This document shows, piece by piece, positions 24,166-45,171 of a stretch of 64,000 nt of DNA (position 1 is the first letter of the stretch; each line of letters starts with the position of its first letter). The stretch is from Apus apus (Eukaryota > Chordata > Aves > Apodiformes > Apodidae). The notes below the pieces were generated by a model, which worked only from the letters and a program-made list of their open reading frames with translations, did not search any database and had not been told where the DNA came from. The stretch lies in assembly GCF_020740795.1 (NCBI RefSeq), contig NC_067304.1:4392056-4456055 (forward strand), in the 5' to 3' direction. The position numbers and the translations under genes were made by a program.

Positions 24166-25290
24166 GATCCACTCCCTGACTATAGGCACCCTCATCCCAG
24201 CCCAGTTTGCACAAGCCACTGGCAGCTGTTCCTGGGGTGGCCTGTCTGGGGCAAAGCCCTGACAGCTCAGTGACTCAGGTGGCCCTGTGGGACATGGAGG
24301 TTTGCATCACCTTCTGTCACCACCAGGTCACCATGATGGCATCTCTGCAGTGCCCAGGCCAGAGCCCCTCAGGCCATGCACAGCTCTGCTGAGGCTGGTG
24401 CACCAGGGAAAGCCAGACCCCACAGCCAACACCATGACCCTCTGGGGTCTGCAGGGCAGTAGGCACAGGGCTGCTGTGACCCAGCCCTGGGAGCAGGAGG
24501 CTCCAGAGCACCTCTGCCAACAGACACTTCTGCATCAGCTGGGAACCCCCATCCCCCAGCCTGGTCCTGAGAGGGAGCTTGTCCTGTGTCTCACACGGGA
24601 AGGGAGTGCAGGACTGCTGGGAGCTGCAGGGGAGGGTGATTTTCCCAATCCTGTGGGAAATGCCTGTTGAATGCAAAGAAGCACCCAGACAGGTTTCTTG
24701 AAAGGGCTGGGCTTGGTGGGACCCAAATTCAGGAGGCTGGTTCCCAGCCAAGCAGGGGAGTCCTGATGATCCAGTGAGGCAATGCTTTGCATCTTTAGGC
24801 ACCCAAGTAACCGTGTGACTCCAGTTCCTTCAGGTGTGAAATGGGAACAACCAATACCCATCTACCCACGAGCCCTACCGCCGCGTTGCCAGGAGGTCTG
24901 CTTCGTGCTCCCAGTGTTTGCATAGGCTGGGACACCACTGCCATGGCAGGAACAGGTTTGCATCCCAGCTGGGAACTTCCTGCAGCGGCGCTGCCCTGCA
25001 TGTGAGCAGGGCTGAGCCCCGACCCCTCCAGCCTCCGGTTAGATGAGCTCCTGTCTTGCCTCACCTGCTTTTGCAAGAATCCCAGCTCGCACCCGGAGAA
25101 AGCGGCTCAGCCGGCTCCGGCAGGGAGGGCCGAGCTGCCAGCCTGGCGTGGAGACAGCGTTTGGGTGTGCCTGGCCCCGCAGAGCCCGGTGACAGCCCGG
25201 TCCTGCCGCCCGGTAACGGGGGCTGCCCGGCCGGGCGGTCCAGCCAGCACGGCTGGTTCACTGTGTCTCTGCAGGAGCCCCTCCAGGTCT

Positions 25291-25523
25291 GCTCCTCCAG
25301 CCCCGCACCTCCAGCTCTTCACCTCCAGCCCCGCACCTCCAGCCCCACACCTGCAGCCCCGCACCTGCAGCCCCGCACCTCCAGCCCCGCACCTCCAGCT
25401 CTTCACCTCCAGCCCCGCACTTCCAGCCCTGCTCCTCCAGCTCTTCACCTCCAGCCCCGCTCCTCCAGCCCTGCTCCTCCAGCTCTTCACCTCCAGCCCC
25501 GCACCTCCAGCCCCGCTCCTCCC
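25291..25523. repeat. 15-bp minisatellite, about 15 copies
   Basis: Units related to CCAGCCCCGCACCTC alternate with variants CCAGCTCTTCACCTC and CCAGCCCTGCTCCTC. The period of 15 keeps frames open on both strands and so creates spurious repetitive ORFs. The mixture of unit variants suggests repeated unequal exchange. Confidence 0.92.
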
Positions 25524-25929
25524 GTGCCTGCTTTGCAAAGCTACGAAGCACTTGAGGCTGTGTGGGGTTTTATCACCCCACGGCAGCTGCCCCTGCAGCC
25601 ATCTCTGCCCGCCCCCCTCCCCGGGGGCTCGGCAAGGGGCGGGCTGTGCCGGGCAGGGTGCTCAGGAAAAGGCTGAGAGCATCCGTGGGTCCCGCGATGC
25701 CAGCGTGGCTTTCCCATCCTGTCAGCTCATGGCAGGCAGGGGTGGGTGGCCCCAAAATGACAGGCAGGACAGGAGATGGCTGGACAGTTCCTCAGCTGCA
25801 AGCCACCGAGATCCAGCCGTGCCAGCAGAGCGCAGCGCCCCGTCGATTGATTCCTGTCCCCTCTGCCCCATCCTGCTGCAGAGAGGTTCCCAGCCCCAGA
25901 GCTGCTGCTCTGGATAGGTCAGGACCTGG

Positions 25930-26216
25930 AGGGGACCTACAGGAAAGCTGGGGAGGGACTTTTGTCAAGGGCATGGGGTGATGGGAGGAACGGTTTTAAG
26001 CTGAAAGAGGGGAGATTTAGACGACGAAGAAATTCTTGGCTGTGAGGGTGGTGAGACCCTGGCCCAGGTTGCCCAGGGAAGCTGTGGCTGCCCCATCCCT
26101 GGCAGTGTTGAAGGGCAGGTTGGATGGGGCTTGGAGCAACCTGGTCTAATGGGAAGTGTCCCTGCCCACTGCACAATCTTTAAGGTTCCTTCCCACCCAA
26201 ATAATTCTGTGATGCA
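25930..26216 (+). mobile_element. CR1 LINE fragment, plus orientation
   Basis: This is the only CR1 in the window read in the sense direction. It runs from GAAAGCTGGGGAGGGACTT through GGGGCAGCC-type body sequence to a tail ending AATTCTGTGATG at about 26,215. It is truncated and non-coding. Confidence 0.9.
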
Positions 26217-26764
26217 ATGAAGATGAGCAGAGCCATCCCGCTTGGAGAAATCCTACGGGCTGCTTCCTCCAGCAGGGACCCAGCAGCCTGAGCAGCACGG
26301 CTGCAGCTTCAGGAGGGCACTGGGATTTCAGGGTGGTTACAGGGCTCAGTTCTCGGGGTCACCAGCAGGATACAGGGTTGCATTTTGAAGTCTCAGGCTC
26401 GGATGTGATGCAGCCATTCCTTGTGCTCCAGGGAAACAGGATCAAAGTTTCAGGGTGCCGCTTTCTCCCCCTTTTCAGCTGCTCCAGGCTGCAGCAAAGA
26501 GCCATTAAAGACAGGAGGACTTTCATGTGGGGATTTCTCTTCTTCAGATCTTCAAAGAAATCCAGCAATCAAACATGTAGTAGTGGAAGCACCTTTTATA
26601 AAAAAACCCTACTTTGAAAGCATCACATGCAAAAGAAACATCTAAACTTTGTTGTGTTAATTGTTCTGGCACTCAAAGTTATGACAAAATGTCTTGGAAA
26701 TATTGTTGGCTCTGGGCCCGTGATGTTTCAGACAGACACAAAAATGCTCAAGCAGAAAACCTGA

Positions 26765-26830
26765 GGGAAAGAGAAAGGAAAAAAAAAACCAACACCACAA
26801 TAAAAACCAAAACCAACAAACAACAAGAGA
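26765..26830. repeat. A-rich low-complexity tract
   Basis: An AAAAAAAACCAACACC-type A/C-rich string. It resembles a decayed poly(A) tail, but I see no target-site duplication or recognisable inserted gene beside it. Confidence 0.6.
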
Positions 26831-27249
26831 TTTCTACAGGAAAGAACAGCAAGGTGGCTCAGTCACTGCTCTCAGGGAGGTGACAACAGGGCAGGAAAAC
26901 CCCAGAGCACTTGGGGCACCCACCCATGTTTCCTTGAGCTGCCCAGTGCCCTGGGCATCGTTAGGAGGTGGTTGCTAACGAGAGCTGGCTGTGCCCCAGC
27001 CACCATCTGCTTCCCAACAATATGAGAAGCGCTCTTGGAAGTGCCAGCAGAGATGCCAGCTGCCCCCCCGGGCTGCTCCCAGCCACCCTCACCAGTTGTG
27101 TGCAAGTGGCTTTAGCTCCAGGCTGTCCCGGGGGGGTCACAGGCATTGTCCTCACTGCCTGGGAAGGCACATGCCTCCCTTCCCCACCAGCCTGCTCCTC
27201 CTGCCCCGCTCCAAGCCCCAAATATGGGCTCAGCGTTTCCGGGCTCCCC

Positions 27250-28550
27250 GGCACAAGCCGGGACAGGAGCGCGGTGCCGCGGGGTGACTCAGGGCCCCGA
27301 CAGATCCCTCTGCCGGGAAACCCGCCCCGGCCCGGGCGGGACCTGCTGGGAGTGGTGGCAGGAGCTGCTGCCTTCCCCTCCTCCAGCCAGCTCGGGCCCC
27401 AAACACCCTTTTCTCCTCTTTCTCTGCCACACCAGGGCTGCTCATGGATGTCTCATGGGGACGTTGCTCCCAAAACAGCCCCAGGTGAGCCAGGGTTATA
27501 GGTCTGGGCTGGTGCAGGGTGCAGCACGCCTGGGGTGCAAGTGACCCACCAAGCCACAGCCATGCCATCCACCCCACCCCCACCTAAAAAATCCATGGAA
27601 ATGCCCTATTTTCATGCCTGAAAATCCCCACACGCCCCCTCTGGCCATGTCACAGCTCCAGTCCCTGGGGTGCAGCCTGCGGGGACGCACCAGCTGCCCC
27701 CAGCAAGAAACCAGAACCCCAAGGAGCAGCAGGAGGGGGGAAGGGCAGGTTGTCCCCCAGCCCACTGGGGACAGTGACAAGGGAAACTTGCACCGGGCTG
27801 GAATAAATCTGCAGGGCAGCCTGCTGTGCTCTGAGCACTCCAGCATCCCTTCATCATCTGGGACCATTTATCTCTGGGTGTCTCTCCCCGGCTCCCTCTC
27901 CCCTCCAGCCGGGCCGGAGCGCAGCTCCGTTCCCACACGCCGCGGCAGCGCTGCCTGTGCTGGCAACAAACGCAGCAGGTCGGCTGCAGTCACCCCCCCA
28001 AAACTGGCATTTTCTCAGCAAAATGCCGCTGAGGTCATTTTCACCCTCTTTAAACACCCACGGAATCGGGGGGAGAGACGGGGAGGGGAGGGGGGGGGAC
28101 TGAGAGAAGCAGCTCCCAGGAGCTTGGGAGGCTGGAGGGAAGCAGAGGGTTTGGGAATCCTTGGGATGAAAGGGCTGAATAAAAGAGCCGTTAATAATAG
28201 TCGTGGCCTGAGAGGGGGGGTTTCAGCCCCCGGCTGCGGGGGGCAGCCGCTGCTTGGGGGGGGCAGGGCAGCGGAAATCGGGGCTGGGATGAAAGGAGCG
28301 TTTCCAAGGGCTGGCGGGGGAATGCCAGGAGCATGGGTGGGCACAGCGCGGGGAGGGGGGCACCAGCAGGGATGGGGGACGGTCCTTGCGGGCCCCTCCC
28401 ACCTCCTCCGAGGGGCCTTCGGGCTCAGCTGCCTCCTTCCCCCCCCCCCCCTCCTCGCTCGCCCTTGCACATCGCTGCGGGCCTGGACGGGGAGGGCAGG
28501 GGGCTCCGGAGGGTTCTGCCCTGACCCAAGACACCGCTCCTGAACCACTG
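27250..28550. other. GC-rich stretch with G-runs, function unknown
   Basis: CpG and homopolymer G/C runs are common here (for example near 28,090, 28,255 and a C-run near 28,440). It includes a perfect AP-1 site TGACTCA at 27,285-27,291. Several runs of three or more G within short distances could form G-quadruplexes. No gene start is recognised, although an unannotated non-coding transcript is possible. Confidence 0.35.
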
Positions 28551-29478
28551 CAAACAGCAGCTGCCACCAGCGGGGTCACTACGTGTCTTGCACCCGTGGG
28601 GTGCCCACCCGGAGCTGCCACAGCTCAGCCCAGCCCAGCTCTGAAACCAGCACGCAAGAGTCTTCTCTTGCAAATCATTAACGAAACAGGCACACGGCAC
28701 CCACCCTCTTTCCAAAGAGGAAACTCTGTCCCTTGGGGTTATTACAAACTTCAGCCCATCCTGACCTCCAGCTGGGATGCTTTGTCTGGCACCCATGGGT
28801 GCTGCAGTCCCCTGGCTCACCTCATCCCACCTCGGCAGCCCAGAGGGCACCAGGACTTTGCCCTGGCTGAGCTGGGTGCCCTGGGAGCAGCTTTATGTGC
28901 TCCAGCACTTCTTAATGGGGCTGGAAGCACGCGGGGAATGCACAGCGGGGGGCAGAGCCTGCGTGGCCCCCCACAGCTCCAGCTCACGGGACGAGGAGCA
29001 GCATACCAGGTGAGGGGTGGCATTCCAGGCTCAGCCTCTCCACAGCAGCGCAGAGGAGACCTGAAACATCTCCTGTTTAACCCAGCTAGAAATGGGAAAT
29101 CGTTACGGTGCTTTTATAGAGCACTGAACTCGTTTCAGTGCTGCAGCAGGAGGACACAGGTTGTTGGGGGAGATGGTTTAAGCCCACGGAGCAGCCTGAG
29201 CCCTGGAGAAGGGGCATGTGCTGGAGCCCTGGAGGGACCACACACACACTGCACAGAGGTGTTACACCCCACAGGACATGTCCAGAACCAGCTCACATTC
29301 AGCTGTACTGGATGGAGCAAGACCCAGCACCGTGCACAGCCCCATCCCACCAGGAGCAGCACAAGAGCCATGATCCACCAGCCTGGGACAGGCAGCAGCA
29401 CCCTCTGACAGCTCCCAGCCCCCCAAAAAAACCTGCAGCAGGCAGCAATCAAGAGAAAAACTCAATCTACCATTTGCT

Positions 29479-29489
29479 TTTAATTTAAT
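29479..29489 (-). terminator. Tandem ATTAAA poly(A) signals of NUAK2
   Basis: On the minus strand ATTAAATTAAA contains two overlapping ATTAAA hexamers, the commonest variant of AATAAA. I found no canonical AATAAA on the minus strand between here and the stop codon. Cleavage would fall about 15-25 bases to the left. Confidence 0.5.
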
Positions 29490-29701
29490 GTTTTTCACAA
29501 GACCACTTTGTAGGAAGGAGGGGAAAACACACACACCCTTGAGAAGGGAAAGGGCCAGAGAACATATGGCAATAGTGCAACGGAGCTTCAACCTGTGGCA
29601 CATGAGACAAGGGCACAGGCACCTCCACCCCTCAAGGAAAAACATCCAGGAGCCCCACACTTCCCGTGCTGCTGAAGTTTTATAACAAGTCAGACAAAGG
29701 C

Positions 29702-29710
29702 AATAAATAA
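29702..29710 (-). promoter_or_regulatory. AU-rich element nonamer in NUAK2 3' UTR
   Basis: The minus strand reads TTATTTATT, matching the UUAUUUAWW destabilising nonamer. A second ATTTA-containing element (CTATTTATTT) is at 30,301-30,310. Such elements recruit mRNA-decay proteins such as TTP in stress-induced transcripts. NUAK2 is a stress-induced gene, so rapid turnover would fit, but this is inference. Confidence 0.4.
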
Positions 29711-30402
29711 ACAAATGGTGCCTCACCAAGGGCACTTTTTTTTTTTCCTCCTTTCAACATTTAAAAAACAACAAAACAACAAAACAAAAAACACGTTGAC
29801 ATCAGAGTGTGTTCTCAGCCTGGGGTCTCAGCCAGATCCAGTTGGGTTTCCCAGAACAGGAGTGGGAAGAGCTGGAGCCTGGGCAGTTTGGACCCTGTTG
29901 CCATCATATCCCAAGAGCCCATCAGCCAGGGCAGCACCTTTCAGCCCCTCACCAGCACCCTGCTACATCTCCAGCTTATTTGAGGTATATCACCTGCCCC
30001 ATCCATTACCTTGTGCAGCCTCCCCCCCAAAAAAAAAAAACAAACAACAAACCAGTGCAAAGAAAAAAAAAACAAACCCAAACCCATCCCCCCATCCCCT
30101 TGGATTGCCCCCTTGAGATGAGCCTGTTTGCAAGGGGAGGACAGCAGCGAGGAACCTCCAGAACCCTCCAGGCCCCTCTGTGGGGTTGGTGAAGGGATCA
30201 CTCAGGGCTTTGGTCCATTTCATGTCCTGGCCCCAGGGTGTCCCAGCATCCCACAGCCACCACAGCTCCCACGTTCCTCCCCAAGGGACATGGGGCTGCA
30301 AAATAAATAGGTGGGAGGTGGCTCAGCAGCACCAGGGCAGGGAGGGCTCAGCCCCCCTCCCCAACACACACACCCCCCAGGGAGCCCTGCTGGGAGGTGC
30401 CC

Positions 30403-40810
<10,408 letters not shown>

Positions 40811-41137
40811 GTCCCGGCCCCGGTTCCGCCGCTGCCCGGCCCGGCCCGGTCTCTAAATGCGGCGGCCCCGCCGGCCGCGCCCCCCCCCCGCGCCCATTGG
40901 CCACGGGGCGGCGGCCCCGCCCGGGAGCCGGTGCGGGAGGCGGGGGGGGAACCCACGGGCAGGGGTGCGGGGGGACCCGGGTGGGGGGTGCGGAGGGGAG
41001 AATGCGGGGGCACCCGCCGGCTGGTGGGTAGGGAAGGCGAGGGAGGTGCAAGGCAGAGAGGCAGGGTTGAAAGGGAGGGGGGACAGTGGGGTGTAAAGGG
41101 GTGTCCTGCAGGATGGGGGGAGCTAAGGGCTTCCCAG

Positions 41138-41880
41138 AAGAATCACGGACTGGTTTGTGTTGGGAAAGATCTTAAAGATCATCCAGTCCAAGTCTCTGCA
41201 AGGACACCTTCCGCTAAACCAGGCTGCTCCAAGCCCCATCCAACCTGCCCTTCAACACTGCCAGGGATGGGGCAGCCACAGCTTCCCTGGGCAGCCTGGG
41301 CCAGGGTCTCTGCACCCTCACAGGAAAGAATTTCTCCATAATTTCTGATCTAAACCTACTCTCTTTCAGTTTGAAATCGTTTCCCCTCATCCCATCCCTC
41401 CCTGCCCTTGTCCCAAGCCCCTCCCCAGCTTTCCTGGAGCCCCTTCAGGCACTGGAAGGTGCTCTCAGGTCTCCCTGGAGCCTTCTCTTCTCCAGGCTGA
41501 ACGCTCACAACATTCTCAGCCTGTCTCCAGAGCAGAGCTGCACCAGCCTTTGAATCATCTCCATGGTCTCCTCTGGACTTGCTCCAAAAGCTCCATGTCC
41601 TTCTTGTGTTGGGTTACCCCAGAAGTGGACACAGGAGGGTCTCACTAAAGCAGGAGGAGAGAATCCCCTCCCTTGACCTGCTGGTCACTCTGCTGGTGAT
41701 GCAGCCCAGGACACAGGTGGTTTCTGGGCTGCAAAACCACATTGCAGGCCCATGCTGAGCTTCTTGTCAACCAGCACCCCCAAGTCCTTCTCTTCTCAAT
41801 CCATTCCCCACCCAGCCTCTATTTGTGTTTGGGATTGCCCCGACCCACAAGCAGGACCCTGCACTTGGTGGTGCAGAAAG
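41138..41880 (-). mobile_element. CR1 LINE fragment, 0.74 kb, upstream of NUAK2
   Basis: It starts with GAATCACGGACTGGTTTG (reverse complement of the CR1 tail) and continues through the GGGCAGCCACAGC-type body and CTTGTCAACCAGCACCCCCAAG to GACCCTGCACTTGGTGGTG. It is the longest CR1 here and covers part of the 3' region of the reverse transcriptase ORF, without an intact frame. It lies 0.3 kb upstream of the NUAK2 CpG island. Confidence 0.9.
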
Positions 41881-43094
41881 AGACTGGCACCCAAAGGCCA
41901 AGAAGAGGAGCAGGAGCAGAGGTGCTGGGAGGGTGTGGAGCAAAGAATCCTGGTGCCTCACACCAGGAGAACTGCAGGGACACATGGAGACAGCCAGCCA
42001 GCCAGGACATATACACACAGGTGTGGTTTGCTGCAAGAGCCATGAAGCAGCCAGAACTCTATTAAAAAATACATATTGAGGGCAAATTCTGAGAGAGGAG
42101 AGGCCTGGGCAAGTGCAGCCTGTTTGTACTTGCCACAGGACTGTGCTTTGTCCTCCTGGACACAAGGCCTGGGAGGGAGCAGTGAGATCCACCAGCAGAG
42201 CCAGGGGGGGAAAGGTCTGATCTGGAGCTCCCACGCAGAGGCTCCTTGTGGGCTCTTCTGGTTAATTCTGCAGCACCTTCCCGTGTGGTCCTTCTGCCCC
42301 TGTGGTAAATCTTTGTTTTGAGATATTAAAAGAATGCAATTCTTCCCCAAAGCAGCCAAAACAAAAGCTCTTGCCCAGCTCTGGCATGTGTGAGGACACA
42401 CCATATTGATTGAAGAAAGAGATAGCTCCAGCATTACTCACCCCAGCGCTCAGACCTGGATTTTCCCACCACTTCCAGCAGCTCAGGGCAGGGTGAGGCA
42501 GAGCAGGGGCTCAGGACAGTCTGCGAGGGATGATCTAATCCAGCACTGTCCCCTCTCTGCAGGCTTTATGTCCCCAGGCACAGGAGTGGCACAGGACAGA
42601 GCTGTGCCACAGCTCAGCACCACTCTGTGCTGTGTCAGGATGAGACCCAGGCAGGTGTTGTGGTCCCCTGAGTCCTGCACTCTGGGTACTGGAGGGCTGG
42701 GATTATGGAGTGACTGGGGAGGACATTGACCCTGCAGGGAAGCTGGAGCAACACCCGAGTCCAATCTGTGGAGCTGTGCACCAAATTCCTGCTCCTCCAT
42801 GGCTGTGATCTGCCTTGGTGTGTGACGGGTTGCATGTCACAGACTATTTTGACCCACTTAGGACTCAGGTATCTTTTACCACCAATATCCCTGACTTTAA
42901 TTGCCAGTGACCTTGTGGGACCTCCATTCCTCAGGGATGAACAACTTCTTGGAGCTTCAGACTGGTCCTGCATCCCTTCCACTCTCAAACCTCCCCCCTG
43001 GGCTGAACACACAGACAAATCTCTCCTCTTTTTTAAAATGAATGATCTCCCACCCGCGTGGTGGGGAGGGGGAATGACCCGGGAAGACACTTTG

Positions 43095-43265
43095 CTGAAG
43101 CAGAGTTGCAATAATGAATTATTTACTGTGCAGTAACAGGAGCTGCACTTCACTTTGCAACCAGCCAGCAGGGCCCATAGGGAAGATAAACAAGGCGTAG
43201 ATGAGATTAACTAAACTGCTGTAATTTCAATGTCAAAGTAAACAGATAGGATCCTGTTCAGGCAC
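43095..43265. promoter_or_regulatory. AT-rich candidate conserved non-coding element
   Basis: Motifs include AATAATGAATTATTTAC and GATGAGATTAAC, and the patch is free of repeats. Inference from composition only. Confidence 0.15.
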
Positions 43266-44379
43266 AGCCCAGAGATTGCAGAAGGGTTGAAGGGAGAAGG
43301 TACAAACCTACCTGATTGCAACCAACAAAGCCATTTCAATTGACTAAGATGAAAGTGTCTGTCTCCTGGACACTGCAGGAAATGCTACTGACAACTCTGC
43401 GACCGCTCGTGGTTTAACCCACCGCTCCAAGAAGGCACTTGAGCACACATTTAACTTCAAGCACATGTTTAATACTCCTGTTGATTTACAAGGATGTTTT
43501 CCAGAGGCTTTCCCCATGATGAAAGGAAGTGGAGCCTTGGCCAGCTTCTCTTTCTGTTCCTACCAGACAAATTCTTCTCTGCAATTTTCTGTGTTGATAG
43601 GTAGGCTTAGGTATGCTTTTGTTCTAGGCTGGCTCAGGAAGCCTATTTTAATGGAAATGTCAAGGGACACAGCTCTAAGTCCACTGGAATCCACTGATAA
43701 GGATCCTCTATTGTAGCAGGATTGCTACTGGTTTCTTGGCAGTGGTGAAATCCACTGAAATTCCCCCTGCCTCCCCCACTGCAGCCTCAGAAATCCTCAC
43801 GGGGGTTTCTCCAGCGGCAACACTTTGTGCCACGGGCACCAGTGCCTGGCTGCTAAAACCAACATGAAAGTCAACAAGGAATTTGGCTCCATGTCAGGCA
43901 ACCCAGCTCCAAGGCAGTGTAAGCAGCCCGGTGCTTTGTCTCAACGGAAGCTCTGTTTATTGGCAGGCTCCTAACTTGGTATTTATTTGTTTCTTATTTT
44001 ACAATAAATGCTACAGCATGACCTCAGTGCTAAAAACATCCCGGGCAAAACCTACAGCTCTGCCATCAGACTCGAGTGGCCACAGGCTCTGTTCAGCTCT
44101 GCGTGAGGACTGGTAAAGGAATAAACTTTCCCCAGAAGATACACTTACAGCAGTGAGCCCTCCGAGAGGGAAAGGAAGAGATTTGCTGGGCATTAGAATA
44201 CCAAAGGCAACAAAAAGCTTAATGATCACCTCTCCTTAGTGTTGTCAGCTGGCAGCATTCCTCACCTGCTGCTGGAGAGTGCTCAGGCGGGTGGGAAACG
44301 CATTGACCCTCAGAAAACACCAAGGAAACTGGTTTTGCTCTGATCCTCCCAATTGGGTGCCACATCCATCAGCAGAAGA

Positions 44380-44470
44380 AGGGAAACACATTAGAGTCAA
44401 TAAGAGCTTTTTGGAAAAGTAATTTATGGCCTATCACATCTAATGATTGCAGCAGAGGCCACCTCTGCAC
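44380..44470. promoter_or_regulatory. AT-rich candidate conserved non-coding element
   Basis: About 90 bases containing GTAATTTATGGCC and ATCTAATGATTG strings in otherwise mixed-composition DNA. Weak evidence. Confidence 0.15.
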
Positions 44471-45123
44471 CCCACTTCCACCACAGCTGTGGATCACACC
44501 AGCCTCCATCCATCCATCCATCTGCTCTGGGTAAAGCCCAGCTCACTTTTTCCAGCTTGATAACTACTTGGTGGGGCAGGTTTCATGCCCAGGCTAGTCT
44601 TTTGTAAGGATCAATTTGCAAAAACCCTATTGACCTGATAAAGTTTGCACCGTGGTGCTGGTGAACATGGGCCCTGCCATCCCTCCTTATCACTGCCAGG
44701 GTGGGCAGAGCAAGGAGCTCCCTGTCACATGGAGCTATGGAGACAAGGGACATGTCACAGCAAGGATGGATCATAGCTGGAGAAAGCAGAAATAATGTCT
44801 TATTCAGCTGGAGAGATTAGGAAAAAAAATGAAATCCTTGCTCTTTGAGGGGCTCTGTGTGTGGAAGGGTGAGTGGTGAAGCACAGCCAGGAAAAGAGGA
44901 AAGCAGAACTGTCCTTAGAGTGACCGGGTTGTGGGCAGGGTGTGCAGAGCCCTGCTGAGGTGCAGCCCTCAGGGAAGGACAGGCTCCCAGGCTGGTATCC
45001 TGCTCACTGGGACCCCAGGAGTTCCCAGGACAGTCTGTGACACACACCCCTTTCACCAACAGATTGAGGAGCCTTTTAGTCCAAACTATAGTAACCCCGG
45101 AACCGGCTGCTTCAAAATGTGCA

Positions 45124-45171
45124 CTTATCTTCTCTGGAGATTTAATTGTCATGTTATCAGGTGATAACATG
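45124..45171. promoter_or_regulatory. GATA-site cluster with palindrome and E-box
   Basis: A perfect inverted repeat (CATGTTATCA and TGATAACATG, two-base spacer, 45,150-45,171) places two GATA motifs head to head around a CAGGTG E-box (45,158-45,163). A third GATA motif, AGATAAG on the minus strand, is at 45,124-45,130. GATA plus E-box composites are bound by GATA1/TAL1-type complexes in blood cells (established knowledge). Its target gene is unknown. Confidence 0.35.

Larger units (their letters stand above)
19491..29460. other. Intergenic region between TMCC2 and NUAK2 3' ends
   Basis: The two genes converge on this 10-kb stretch. It contains GC-rich patches (20.13-20.35, 21.05-21.36 and 27.25-28.55 kb), three CR1 fragments, a 15-bp minisatellite and A-rich tracts (26,765-26,830). 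Open frames of 180-340 codons at 20.5, 25.2, 27.6 and 28.4 kb are low-complexity Pro/Gly/Ser/Ala frames in GC-rich DNA with no recognisable domain, so I do not call genes. Confidence 0.6.
29465..30402 (-). other. NUAK2 3' UTR
   Basis: About 0.94 kb follow the TGA at 30,403-30,405 on the minus strand. The stretch has A/T-rich homopolymers and two AU-rich elements and ends at overlapping ATTAAA signals at 29,479-29,489. The length is plausible for the gene, but the cleavage site is inferred. Confidence 0.55.

Noticed and set aside
25107-25917. Repetitive frames on both strands
   Set aside because: They arise because the 15-bp minisatellite has a period divisible by three.
26500-26880. Possible processed pseudogene ahead of an A-rich tract
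   Set aside because: No coding similarity, no plausible target-site duplication and no poly(A) signal before the tract.
27285-27291. AP-1 site TGACTCA as a special regulatory signal
   Set aside because: The same 7-mer or its variant occurs several times in the window (for example near 13,039, 24,268, 34,731, 37,299 and 45,722), as expected by chance.
27614-29408. Plus-strand frames of 309 and 340 codons
   Set aside because: They are low-complexity frames in GC-rich DNA with no domain; stops are rare there by composition.
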